In this document: positions 49,012 to 56,703 of the stretch, one piece after another
Position numbering within the stretch: position 1 is the first letter of the stretch
Layout: each line of letters opens with the position of its first letter
DNA from: Demequina capsici
GTDB taxonomy: Bacteria; Actinomycetota; Actinomycetes; Actinomycetales; Demequinaceae
Reading direction: 5' to 3'
Length of the DNA: 64,000 bases
Assembly: GCF_032102965.1 (NCBI RefSeq)
Contig: NZ_CP134880.1
Location: 2,976,001-3,040,000, forward strand
Position numbers and translations under genes: made by a program
Notes under the pieces: generated by a model
What the model was told of the DNA's origin: nothing
Databases searched by the model: none
Seen by the model: only the letters and a program-made list of their open reading frames with translations

Positions 49012-49965
49012 ATGGGGCTTGAGGAGGAGTCGTCGCGGTTGGTCTGGGCAAGCGCTGCTCAGGGCGACATTCTCGCCTTCAGCGAAGTTCACTTCCTCGA
49101 AGGGCCGTCCGGGCCGCCTGAAAAGTATCTTCCGGAGGTCGGCATCGCGCTGATGAGCCAGACTTGCGACCTCGTCAGGGGTCGGCCGGAAGATCGTGTA
49201 CTCATAGCGCCTGTCCGACATGCGCTCGACGCTGCGGAGTGGTCGGCCATCAAGCGCGGCCAGAAGCCGCTCCTGGTGCTCGTGGGTGAGAATCTGGACC
49301 TTGTCGCTGAAGTGGACCGAATGGTCTCAGTACCGCGCTCACGGCTCGGGGACACGCAAGTCATTGACCGCACGTGTACGAAGCAGAGCGGCAAAGATGC
49401 TGCGCTGCTCGCGGCGAGGATAGCCCGCGCTCTCTCTCGCTTCGCCTTCCCGGACCTCGTCCACCAGGCTCTTCGACGCCTGCAGAAGAAGATCCAACTG
49501 GGCTATGGGAAGACCACCTTCTTCGCTCAGACGCTCGAAGTGATCGACGAGTTTCGAGTTGCGAGCGCTGGATGGGAGAACCCGGCCTCGGACCTGACGC
49601 TTTACGCGATCATCGGCGCCGAAGCGCTGCCTGATGCAGCATCGGCGCCGCGGGGCTGGGTGTGGCAACCGTCCACAGTCGCAGGGCTCAAACCGAGCGA
49701 GCACCCGGACCACATCAAGCTTGAGCGAGTGTCGGAGCTCATCGTTATCAACATCGACGCGCGCAACGATGCCGCGCTCGTCCACTTGTGGCAGAAGTGG
49801 CAGGAGCTGCTCCAGGTCGAGTGCCTGGGCCCCGACTCGAGCGATTCGGCCTCGGTAGAACTCGTAGTTGTCTCGGGCGACGATCTCCGTTACTCCGAGT
49901 TCGTGAGCACGCAGCCGCTCGACTTCTCGACCCTATCTCTGCTTGCCGGGGCAGGTGAGAAGTAG
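49012..49965 (+). CDS. Unknown protein with SQTCDL motif, third gene of the module
   Basis: A 317-residue soluble protein. The notable motif is GIALMSQTCDLVRGRPEDRVLIAPV, with an SQ-x-CD(L/I) core I have seen in uncharacterised proteins but cannot tie to a function. Beyond it are a helical segment (ARIARALSRFAFPDLVHQALRRLQKKI) and a mixed C-terminal domain. It begins 4 bases after the second gene. No catalytic signature beyond the Cys-Asp pair. Confidence 0.7.
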   Translation: MGLEEESSRLVWASAAQGDILAFSEVHFLEGPSGPPEKYLPEVGIALMSQTCDLVRGRPEDRVLIAPVRHALDAAEWSAIKRGQKPLLVLVGENLDLVAEVDRMVSVPRSRLGDTQVIDRTCTKQSGKDAALLAARIARALSRFAFPDLVHQALRRLQKKIQLGYGKTTFFAQTLEVIDEFRVASAGWENPASDLTLYAIIGAEALPDAASAPRGWVWQPSTVAGLKPSEHPDHIKLERVSELIVINIDARNDAALVHLWQKWQELLQVECLGPDSSDSASVELVVVSGDDLRYSEFVSTQPLDFSTLSLLAGAGEK

Positions 49966-50228
49966 TCTCGTTGCCGCGCGTTGGTCGCACGCCAATCAGA
50001 AGCGCCCGGGCCTGCCCCACGATCGATTGACTGGGGTGGTCAGGCCGCGAGGGCGACCTGTTGGGTAGCGCAGTCGGCGACATGGTGGAGTTCTGTAGCC
50101 GACGCACCTCTGGCGGTTGCTCCGGGCTGACCCAGGTGGGTTTGCCGGCGCCCGAGTAACCCGCTTGCTCGGCTGACGCTTCTGCATTCCCAAACCAACC
50201 GCGGTTCCGTCGTCTTGCGACGCGCCAA

Positions 50229-51122
50229 TCAGTCGGGCCGCTGGAGGTGGCGCGGCTTCGCTTCATACAAATGCCGATCGATCACGAGCGCCTTCACCTT
50301 CCGGGATCCGATTGTCGTGTTCCGGAGGTAACGGGTGGCATTGCCGTCGAATGCGATCCCCTTCAACGCGTAGACCACTGCTGATGCGCCGGGCCATCCA
50401 AGCAGGTCGGCCACGACGTTCGGCTCGAACTTGACCACGTCCGTCCGCCCGCCTGGTATGTGCACGAAGCCAAAGCTGCCGATCCTCAATGCGCCAGGCC
50501 TTGGATCGTCGAGGTCGAGCGTGGCGCGCCCCGACTCGACGCAACCTCGAATGCATGCCAGCACGGTGCTGGCGTCGGAGCCGAGCGCCACCCGGGTCGA
50601 CGTCTGCTCGAGACCGTTCGGGGTCCATGCCGGAGATGGCGCAAGTAGGGGCTCCATCGAGACCCACACCTGACGTGCGCTTGCGAAGCGCTTCAGGCCG
50701 CGCGTGACTCCTGTGAGGTCGCTCACACGCACTCGCCTTCCACCGTCGTGGAAGACCCACTCTGCGCCGTCGGTGTAGATCAGATTCGACAGGCGTGACA
50801 GCTCGGCGTACTGGCGGTGGTTCGGGTTGCTGGGGCGCCACTCGAACGGCTCGAGGCCTGCGTTACGCGCCTTGACTTCGACGAAGCCCACTTGTCGGTC
50901 GTTGATGTACACCGCGAAGTCGGGCCGTCGGCTCAGTACCTCGATGTTGAACTCGGGAGTGACGGCGATGGCGCACCCTGTGATCTGCTCGAGTGCATCC
51001 TTGAGAAACGCCGCGACGGGCACCGCCACTTGTCGTTCTGGCTGGCTGTTCGCATGCGTCAGGTTGTCATCGATCCACCTGAGCATGCGCGCATAGATGG
51101 GCGCGACTTCGTTCGCCGTCAC
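50229..51122 (-). CDS. PD-(D/E)XK nuclease family protein
   Basis: 297 residues, GTG start with AAGGAGGT 6 bases upstream (51129-51136). The catalytic core is RRPDFAVYINDRQVGFVEVKA: Asp68 and Glu82-x-Lys84. This resembles the N-terminal nuclease of type I/III and fused restriction enzymes, but no helicase or methyltransferase follows, so it is either a stand-alone nuclease or the remnant of a larger enzyme. The C-terminal part (FGFVHIPGGRTDVVKFEP, RYLRNTTIGSRKVKALVIDRHLY) is intact-looking. A longer upstream frame lacks a better start. Confidence 0.78.
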   Translation of the reverse strand: MTANEVAPIYARMLRWIDDNLTHANSQPERQVAVPVAAFLKDALEQITGCAIAVTPEFNIEVLSRRPDFAVYINDRQVGFVEVKARNAGLEPFEWRPSNPNHRQYAELSRLSNLIYTDGAEWVFHDGGRRVRVSDLTGVTRGLKRFASARQVWVSMEPLLAPSPAWTPNGLEQTSTRVALGSDASTVLACIRGCVESGRATLDLDDPRPGALRIGSFGFVHIPGGRTDVVKFEPNVVADLLGWPGASAVVYALKGIAFDGNATRYLRNTTIGSRKVKALVIDRHLYEAKPRHLQRPD

Positions 51123-52136
51123 GGTCAGACCTCCTTCGAGCAGGGCAGGGCTTTGGCTGGCGCGACGATGACCGGCGCAAGGGCGATGCGGTTGCGACCA
51201 GTGGAGTGCATGCACCCCATGGACGTCGTCGGCGAACAGCATGTCAGCGGGGGGAGACACGAAGCGTCGCCATGTGGCGTGAGGCCAGAATGAAGATTCC
51301 CGTCAACCGTCGCGGGCGACGAGGACCAACGAGTTTCGTCTGATCCGCATGGGAGGCAGGCTCCAAGTCCCGGCGTGCGGAGCGAGGAAGGTGCCCCGGC
51401 GTCGCACCAGTCCACGTCCAAGCGAGGGGCCAGCCGCCTTCGGGCGAGTGCCGTTCCGAGACTCGCGGGCCAGGCTGCAGGCGGCGGGAGCGGCGCGCAT
51501 CGACCTGCGGATCCTGCGCGGCGGTCAGCGACATCGGAAGGCTTCGCTGCCGGCACGGGCCCCGCCCCGCAGCCCACAGGGCCGAGCAGTGGCACCGCAG
51601 TCTGCACGCGATCACCTCGCGCTCCCGCGAGAAGCAAGGACCAAGACGCGGGAGGCTGAACTCCCTCGAACCCCTCAAGACCTGGGGAAAAACGGCGTCA
51701 AAATGCCGGGACATTTCCCCCCATTTCTTGACGGGTTTTCTACGCGGTGTGCGCCGCAACCGACCCGGATCGCTGGTGACGGGTCGAGGCATCTTCGTTC
51801 GTCCGTGTCCTCAGGGGCGAAGGACGCTCGCGCGTTTCGCCTCCCCAAGCCCTCGGGAAAGCAAGGACTCGGTCGAGCATCGGAATCGTACTTTCCCGGG
51901 CTTGTTTCCTGCAGGCGAGGCTTGCCCCGACGGCAATGTGCCGTCGACATCGCAGAGTGCAATCGCAGCAACGCTCACCGTTCCAGCGTCGGGGTCGCCC
52001 ATCAGCCCCGGGGGCCGCACTTCTTGCCGACTGTGGGTTCGAAACGCCGGGGCCGGTTGCATCGGGCGAGGTGGGGATCCTCACGGGCTCGCGACCTCGC
52101 CATTTGCGTCAGCCAGGTCTGGGGGCCCACCTGATT
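51123..52136. other. 1-kb gap between the nuclease and the integrase
   Basis: No supported gene. A 261-codon plus-strand frame (51349-52134) spans it but is Arg/Ser/Pro-rich, matches nothing I recognise and lacks a ribosome-binding site. The middle (51700-51790) is AT-richer. It may be decayed sequence. Confidence 0.5.
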
Positions 52137-53288
52137 TCAGTCGGCATCGACGATGCGGTTCGGGTCAACCGCGGCGTAATATTTGCGGGTCGTAGCGACC
52201 TCACCATGTCCGACGGCTGCGGCGACCTTCTCCATGGGTACCCCCTGCAGTGCGCGGTTTGTTACGTAGGTGCTGCGGAGGGCGTGCGGGGTCCAACCCG
52301 CGAGCTCCGTGTCGGCGAGCCGCTTGCGCCAGGTGGCGTGCACGGTGTGGGGAGACAGCCAGCCGCCCTTCTCTCCGGAGAACACGCGAATCTTCTCTGG
52401 TCCCGCTTGGGTGCGCCGGCGTTCGAGCATGTTGCGGACAGTGGAGTTCTTGGTGCGGACAGTTCTATTCCCCCTGCTTGTCTTCGCCATGTCTTGTCTT
52501 CTGGCGCCGCCTCGCACCGCGGACACGACGGTGCCGGAGATGCTCACGATCACGGCGTCTTCGTCGAAGGTGATGTCTGACCAGCGGAGAGCGAGAACCT
52601 CCCCAACGCGCGCCCCAATGCTCTGCTGCAGTACCGCTGCGTCAGACTCGGTGGAAGGGAAGCGGATCGTGTTGCCGTCCATATCCGTGGCGCGTTCCAT
52701 CAGGCAGAGAATGAGGATGCGCAGTTGATCAGGGGTGAGCGCGCGCGGCGCTGGGCGTCGCTTCGGAGGGGCAGCGCGCAACCCTGCAGTGGGGTCGCGG
52801 TCGATCACACCGTCGGCGAGCGCGCGCCGCATGGCTGCGACCACGACGGTTTGCGCGAGCCGGTGGCTGGTAGGAACACCCTCATACGCCTCGCGCATGA
52901 GGGCGCCAAGTTTTGACGGCGTGAGGTCATGCAGAGGCGCGTCGCCCGCCGTCGCGATGATCCGCTTGACTGCACTGCGATAGTTCACGAGCGACTGCTC
53001 ACGCACGTGCCCCTCAGCGGTGACGGCCTCGAGGTGGGTGCGGATCATCGCGCCGAGAGTGATGGTCGACGCGGCTGCGGGTCCGGCGACGGATGCGTCC
53101 AGCAGTTGCTGGGCCGCGGACTGTGCGCGGGCCCGTGCTTGGCCTCGCGTCGGCGCCGACCGGCTGACAGATCTCTTGGCGCCGCTCCACAGGCGCACAT
53201 GCGCGATCGTCGTGTACGCGCCCGTCGCGGTGCGCTCGGACCGGTCAGTGAGGGTGATCTGACCCGGCAGCAGTTCGCGCCCGCGCAC
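52137..53288 (-). CDS. int: Tyrosine integrase of the element
   Basis: A 383-residue tyrosine recombinase: an N-terminal AMPylated-substrate-like/SAM-like core-binding region (LGAMIRTHLEAVTAEGHVREQSLVNYRSAV) and a catalytic domain with Arg in QSIGARVGEVLALRW, H335-x-x-R338 in TPHALRSTY, H361 in AVGHGEV and nucleophile Tyr at 370/371 (RKYY). It inserts the element into tRNA-Ala through the 35-bp core. Start is GTG at 53288, overlapping the excisionase stop by one base. The 3' end points into the element. Confidence 0.95.
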   Translation of the reverse strand: MRGRELLPGQITLTDRSERTATGAYTTIAHVRLWSGAKRSVSRSAPTRGQARARAQSAAQQLLDASVAGPAAASTITLGAMIRTHLEAVTAEGHVREQSLVNYRSAVKRIIATAGDAPLHDLTPSKLGALMREAYEGVPTSHRLAQTVVVAAMRRALADGVIDRDPTAGLRAAPPKRRPAPRALTPDQLRILILCLMERATDMDGNTIRFPSTESDAAVLQQSIGARVGEVLALRWSDITFDEDAVIVSISGTVVSAVRGGARRQDMAKTSRGNRTVRTKNSTVRNMLERRRTQAGPEKIRVFSGEKGGWLSPHTVHATWRKRLADTELAGWTPHALRSTYVTNRALQGVPMEKVAAAVGHGEVATTRKYYAAVDPNRIVDAD

Positions 53289-53509
53289 TACGCCACTGCC
53301 ACCCGGTCAAGCCACGCCTGGATGTCCGAGGGGCGGTAGCGGATGGCGCCGCGGCTGAGACGCAGGTGGGGAGGGGCGCCGTGCTCCGGCTGCTTCCTTG
53401 GGTCGGCGCGCCAGCCTTCAAGGGTCCTCGGGCTCAAGTGGAGGAGGGCCGCCGCGCCGCGCGTGTCGAGCAGCGGCTCGGAGAGTGCATGTGCGTTGTA
53501 TGTGTCCAT
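53288..53509 (-). CDS. xis: Excisionase (MerR-like HTH)
   Basis: A 73-residue HTH_17-type protein: LLDTRGAAALLHLSPRTLEGWRADP and IRYRPSDIQAWLDRVAVA, the form usual for actinobacterial excisionases. It should bend DNA at the attachment sites and direct the integrase toward excision. Coupled to int by a one-base overlap. Its promoter region holds the right arm-type sites. Confidence 0.9.
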   Translation of the reverse strand: MDTYNAHALSEPLLDTRGAAALLHLSPRTLEGWRADPRKQPEHGAPPHLRLSRGAIRYRPSDIQAWLDRVAVA

Positions 53510-53563
53510 GTCTTGTCATATGCGTGGCGTACGAGCTCAGGCCCCTTGCGGCGGGCTGCTCTA

Positions 53564-53654
53564 CACGTTCTCTGCACGAACTTACGCGTATGCGGGCGTC
53601 GCGAGAGGGGCGTGAGCGTAGAGGTGTCCGATGTGTACTACCTGGTAGAAAGTC
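53564..53654. promoter_or_regulatory. Right arm-type integrase sites
   Basis: CACGTTCTCTGCACGAACT (53564-53582) matches the left copy at 30681 in 18 of 19 bases. CCTGGTAGAAAG (53641-53652) matches 30639 in 11 of 12. Same orientation as the left copies. They lie upstream of xis, so integrase binding could also control xis-int expression. Confidence 0.6.
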
Positions 53655-53709
53655 AGATTCGTGGCCGTAGCGGTCTACGGAGAAACTGGTCGAAATCGCG
53701 CTTCCCTAA

Positions 53710-53744
53710 CAGGGGGTTAGGGGTTCGAGTCCCCTAGGCTCCAC
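53710..53744 (+). repeat. attR core (35-bp direct repeat)
   Basis: Second copy of the tRNA-Ala 3' half. It is followed by CATC, completing the ACCA that the original tRNA gene encoded. Confidence 0.95.
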
Positions 53745-53749
53745 CATCG

Positions 53750-53773
53750 GGCCCGACGCATGAGCGTCGGGCC
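53750..53773 (+). terminator. Original tRNA-Ala terminator, displaced
   Basis: GGCCCGACGC/GCGTCGGGCC stem with ATGA loop and TTCG tail, 6 bases after attR. Before insertion it would have followed the tRNA-Ala gene directly. Confidence 0.8.
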
Positions 53774-53844
53774 TTCGTCGTCCCCCGGCCCCGCCGATGC
53801 CGACGCCCTGGGAACGCGCCGTCACGCCCAGGTGTTCTCCGTGC

Positions 53845-54771
53845 ATGACGACGATCGTGACGGCTCCCTCGTTCGGCGGGCCAGAGGTCCTCACCCTCGA
53901 GGAGACGGACCTGCAGGCGCCAGGCCCGCAGCAGGTCGCGATCAAGGTCAGGGCCATCGGCGTGAACCCTGCCGACTGCAAGCACCGTGCCGGCAGGTTC
54001 GGCGGCAGCGTCCCGGTCCGGCTCGGGTCCGAGGCGGCGGGCGTCGTCACGGCCGTCGGTGAGGGCGTGACCGATGTCTCCGTGGGTGACGAGGTCATCG
54101 CGTACAGGGCGCCAGGCGCCTACGCGACGGATCTCGTCGTACCGCGCAGGGCGGTCGTGCCCAAGCCTGTCTCCCTCGCGTGGGTGGACGCTGCCGCTCT
54201 GCTACTCGCTGGGGTGACCGCCGTGCACGCGCTCGAGGCCACACACGTCGGCGCCGACGACACGGTGCTGATCCACGGTGCCGCAGGGGGAGTCGGGCAG
54301 ATGGCCGTGCAGCTGGCGCGCCTGCGCGGCGCGCGCGTGATCGGCACGGCGGGGCCTTCGGGTGCTGCGATCGTGTCCGACCTCGGCGGTGAAGCCACAC
54401 CGTACGGTGATGGCCTCGCGGAGCGGGTGACGGCGCTGGCGCCTCAGGGCGTGACGGTCGCCCTCGATCTGATCGGCACGGACGAGGCGCTCGCCGCCTC
54501 GCTCGCCGTGGTCGACGACCGGGAGCGCATCGCGTCCATCGTGCCCCGGGCGGCGGCCATGGATGCCGGGATCCAGGTGCTGGGCGGCGGTGCCGGCGCT
54601 GATCCCGGAACGCAGATCCGCGAGGCCGCGCGCGTCGAGCTGACGCGACTCGCGGCGGAGGGCGCGATCCGCGTGAAGGTGGTGCGCACGTTCAGGCTCG
54701 CCGACGTGGCCGAGGCTCATCGCTTCCTCGAGCGCGGGCATGCGGACGGCAAGGTGGTGCTCCTGCCGTAG
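53845..54771 (+). CDS. Zinc-independent quinone oxidoreductase (MDR superfamily)
   Basis: A 308-residue NADP-dependent quinone-reductase-type alcohol dehydrogenase relative. N-terminal GroES-like fold (KVRAIGVNPADCKHRAGRFG, LGSEAAGVVTAVGEGV) and Rossmann domain IHGAAGGVGQMAVQLARLRGARVIGTA. The zinc-ligand cysteines of true alcohol dehydrogenases are absent. It is the first chromosomal gene after the element and is transcribed alone. Substrate unknown. The ATG at 53845 is chosen; 16 in-frame codons upstream look noncoding. Confidence 0.9.
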   Translation: MTTIVTAPSFGGPEVLTLEETDLQAPGPQQVAIKVRAIGVNPADCKHRAGRFGGSVPVRLGSEAAGVVTAVGEGVTDVSVGDEVIAYRAPGAYATDLVVPRRAVVPKPVSLAWVDAAALLLAGVTAVHALEATHVGADDTVLIHGAAGGVGQMAVQLARLRGARVIGTAGPSGAAIVSDLGGEATPYGDGLAERVTALAPQGVTVALDLIGTDEALAASLAVVDDRERIASIVPRAAAMDAGIQVLGGGAGADPGTQIREAARVELTRLAAEGAIRVKVVRTFRLADVAEAHRFLERGHADGKVVLLP

Positions 54772-55089
54772 GGCAGGCCGATGCACGTCCGGCAGGGCGG
54801 CGCACGCGTGTCCGGTTGTGGGAGCCTTGTCCGAGTCGTGCCTGCCAGCGACCCGGTTCGCTGGGTGACGCGGCCCACAGACCCTCGCGCGGGAGCGCAT
54901 GCGCCGCTAACGTTCTCGCAAAGGAGAAGAGCCGAGGGGCACAGGTTCTCCGCTGGGGGCACACATGGCAGTGGTCGTCGACGGCGCTCGTCGCGCACGC
55001 GAGCGTGAGCGCGCGTGCGGATCGCATGGACGCGTGGGCGATCCGACCCGCGTGCGGCGCACCGCGCACTGCCGGCGCGGGGCCGACGC
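54772..55089. other. 318-base gap with one weak small frame
   Basis: A 42-codon frame (54965-55093) starts after GGGGG and overlaps the next gene by ATGA, but its arginine-rich sequence looks like a GC-rich artefact. Otherwise nothing is seen. Confidence 0.35.
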
Positions 55090-55395
55090 ATGAACGGGAC
55101 TCCGCCGTTGTCCCAGCTCGCGGCCGAGCTGGAGAGTCAGATGGGGCCGACCATCGCCCAGGCGGTGACCGGCGTGGATCCGACGGGAAGCGCGCGTCTG
55201 GCCAGCCAGGTGAGGCTTGCGCACGCCACCTGGACCGTCGCCTTCACGGCGATGGGCCGCGATCGGGCGATCGAGTGGATCACGAAGCCGAATCCGCTGC
55301 TCGGGGGCCGCACACCGCTGTGCGCGATCCGTGATCTCGACGCCGCCGCATTGCACTGCGCGACAGTGCTCGTGGCGTACTCGCACCGGGTCTGA
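55090..55395 (+). CDS. DUF2384 (MbcA/ParS/Xre-type antitoxin)-like protein, orphan
   Basis: A 101-residue protein whose C-terminal half (AIEWITKPNPLLGGRTPLCAI, then ALHCATVLVAYSHRV) matches the toxin-binding DUF2384 domain pattern, W-x3-PNP-LGGRTPL. Such proteins pair with RES toxins, but no RES gene is adjacent. The element's own RES pair is 8 kb away and has its own antitoxin. It could be a decoy antitoxin or an unrelated regulator. Confidence 0.7.
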   Translation: MNGTPPLSQLAAELESQMGPTIAQAVTGVDPTGSARLASQVRLAHATWTVAFTAMGRDRAIEWITKPNPLLGGRTPLCAIRDLDAAALHCATVLVAYSHRV

Positions 55396-55433
55396 CGCAG
55401 CGTTCGCTGGGCCGCTTCCGACCGGGGCTGGCG

Positions 55434-55733
55434 TCAGGGGACGATCGGACCGCCGCGAAGGCCCGGATTGAGCGACGCCTCGGCGCCAGGCTCGCGCGGG
55501 ACGAACCCTGAACCGCCACCGCCGCACACCTGGCAGTCGCGCGGGGTCTGCCCGGTGCGGCCGCGCGGGGAGTCCTGCCATGAGTGCCCGCACGTCGGCG
55601 ACGTCCACCACACCCGCTTCATCGAGCGCGCCGAGACGTCGTCAGCAGTCAGGGGCGCGTTGCGCTCCAGGTCGAACTCCTTGGCCAGGTCGGGCCACCG
55701 CGTCGCAAGCGACGGACGCGTGAAGATACCCAT
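55434..55733 (-). CDS. Zinc-ribbon domain protein
   Basis: A 99-residue protein similar to zinc-ribbon (DUF4379-type) modules: RWPDLAKEFDLERNAPLTADDVSARSMKRVWWTSPTCGHSWQDSP, then CQVCGGGG. The Cys/His set (C-GH, C-x2-C) could bind one zinc. Such domains often precede nuclease domains in longer proteins; here the protein ends soon after. AAGGGG precedes the ATG. Function unknown. Confidence 0.75.
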   Translation of the reverse strand: MGIFTRPSLATRWPDLAKEFDLERNAPLTADDVSARSMKRVWWTSPTCGHSWQDSPRGRTGQTPRDCQVCGGGGSGFVPREPGAEASLNPGLRGGPIVP

Positions 55734-55793
55734 GGTCACCCCTTCGTTCCCGTGTGCCTTCCACGATCCCACACGCGGTGCTACCTTGCGGAC

Positions 55794-55901
55794 ATGGACA
55801 TCCGCACCGCCTTCGCCCTCGACACGCTCGGTCGTGGCGAGGCGGCGCGACAGCGCGCGACCCCCCTCGGGTCGGTCGCGCAGCCACGCCCCCTGCCGTG
55901 A
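55794..55901 (+). CDS. Possible leader peptide of the LysE-type gene
   Basis: A 35-residue frame (begins MDIRTAFALDTLGRGEAARQ) ending in PRPLP, whose TGA overlaps the GTG start of the transporter gene (GTGA). It may couple or attenuate translation of the exporter. Support is positional only. Confidence 0.4.
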   Translation: MDIRTAFALDTLGRGEAARQRATPLGSVAQPRPLP

Positions 55902-56524
55902 CCGGCGCGCTTGTCGCGGGCATCGTCGCGGGTCTCGCGGTCGCGATCCCGGTGGGTGCCATCGCGGTCCTCGTCATCTACCAGTCGGCTGAGCATGGGT
56001 TACGCACCGGCGCTGCGGCGGCTCTGGGCACGGCTTCCGCCGACGGGGTGTACTCGATCGTCGCCGTCGTGCTCGGTGCGGCGGTGGCTCCCCTGGTGGC
56101 CTCGGTGCAGACTCCGCTGCGGGTCGTGTCCGCCGTGACGCTCGCGGGTCTCGCCTTCGCGATGCTGCGACCGGTCTGGACGCCGACGCGTCCCGCGATG
56201 CCGTCGGGCGTGGCGCGCGCGGTGGCGACGCCGTGGCGGACGTACCTCGTGTTCCTGGGTCTCACCATGGCGAACCCGACGACCGTGATCTACTTCGCCG
56301 CCCTGGTGGCCGGCGCGACGCTCGGGCCGGATCCCGCGACCGCCGACCGGTTCGCGTTCGTGCTCGGCGTCCTCGGCGCGTCCGCGGTGTGGCAGCTCAC
56401 GCTCGCGCTGCTGGGCTCCGCGCTGCGCAGGCTTCTCATGACTCCGGGCGCGCGTCGCTGGTCCGCGCTGATCGGCGGTGTGCTCGTGCTGGGTCTGGCA
56501 GTCAAGGTCGCCATGGGCTGGTGA
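55898..56524 (+). CDS. LysE/RhtB-family exporter
   Basis: A 208-residue inner-membrane protein with about six hydrophobic segments. IVAGLAVAIPVGAIAVLVIYQSAEHGLRTGAAAALGTASADGVYS is the LysE-family N-terminal signature, and GLTMANPTTVIYFAAL the second repeat's N-P motif. It exports amino acids or related small cations. GTG start at 55898 overlaps the small frame upstream. Confidence 0.88.
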   Translation: MTGALVAGIVAGLAVAIPVGAIAVLVIYQSAEHGLRTGAAAALGTASADGVYSIVAVVLGAAVAPLVASVQTPLRVVSAVTLAGLAFAMLRPVWTPTRPAMPSGVARAVATPWRTYLVFLGLTMANPTTVIYFAALVAGATLGPDPATADRFAFVLGVLGASAVWQLTLALLGSALRRLLMTPGARRWSALIGGVLVLGLAVKVAMGW

Positions 56525-56703
56525 GCACGCGCATCCCCTGATCTGGGGGCTTCCCGAGGGTGCGGCGTGCAGGTACCGTCGGCAGTGCGCCGAAGGGATC
56601 GGTGGCGTGGCGAAGCTTTCCACAGCCGGGGGCTGACGGGCTCGCGCCTCGTCGACGACGCCTAGTGTTCCCTCAGGCCATGCACCGACACAGGGGGAAC
56701 CAC

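Larger units (their letters stand above)
30598..53744. mobile_element. 23-kb integrative element in tRNA-Ala
   Basis: Bounded by a 35-bp perfect direct repeat of the tRNA-Ala 3' half. A tyrosine integrase and a MerR-like excisionase lie just inside the right end, pointing away from it. It carries a primase-helicase, a restriction-modification pair, several toxin-antitoxin-like genes and nucleases. Base composition is uneven, with the 31-36 kb part lower in GC. No structural phage, relaxase or DNA-translocase gene is seen, so autonomous transfer is unlikely; a satellite or mobilisable element is the best reading. Confidence 0.93.

Noticed and set aside
51349-52134. A 261-codon plus-strand frame in the gap next to the integrase
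   Set aside because: Arg/Ser/Pro-rich with no domain pattern and no ribosome-binding site; GC-driven open frame more likely.
30598-53744. Complete prophage
   Set aside because: No terminase, portal, capsid, tail, lysin or holin genes are visible.
30598-53744. Classical actinomycete conjugative element (AICE)
   Set aside because: A primase-helicase and int/xis are present, but no FtsK/SpoIIIE-type TraB translocase is seen.
53701-53744. A second tRNA-Ala gene at the right junction
   Set aside because: Only the 3' half is present; there is no 5' acceptor strand, D arm or anticodon loop.
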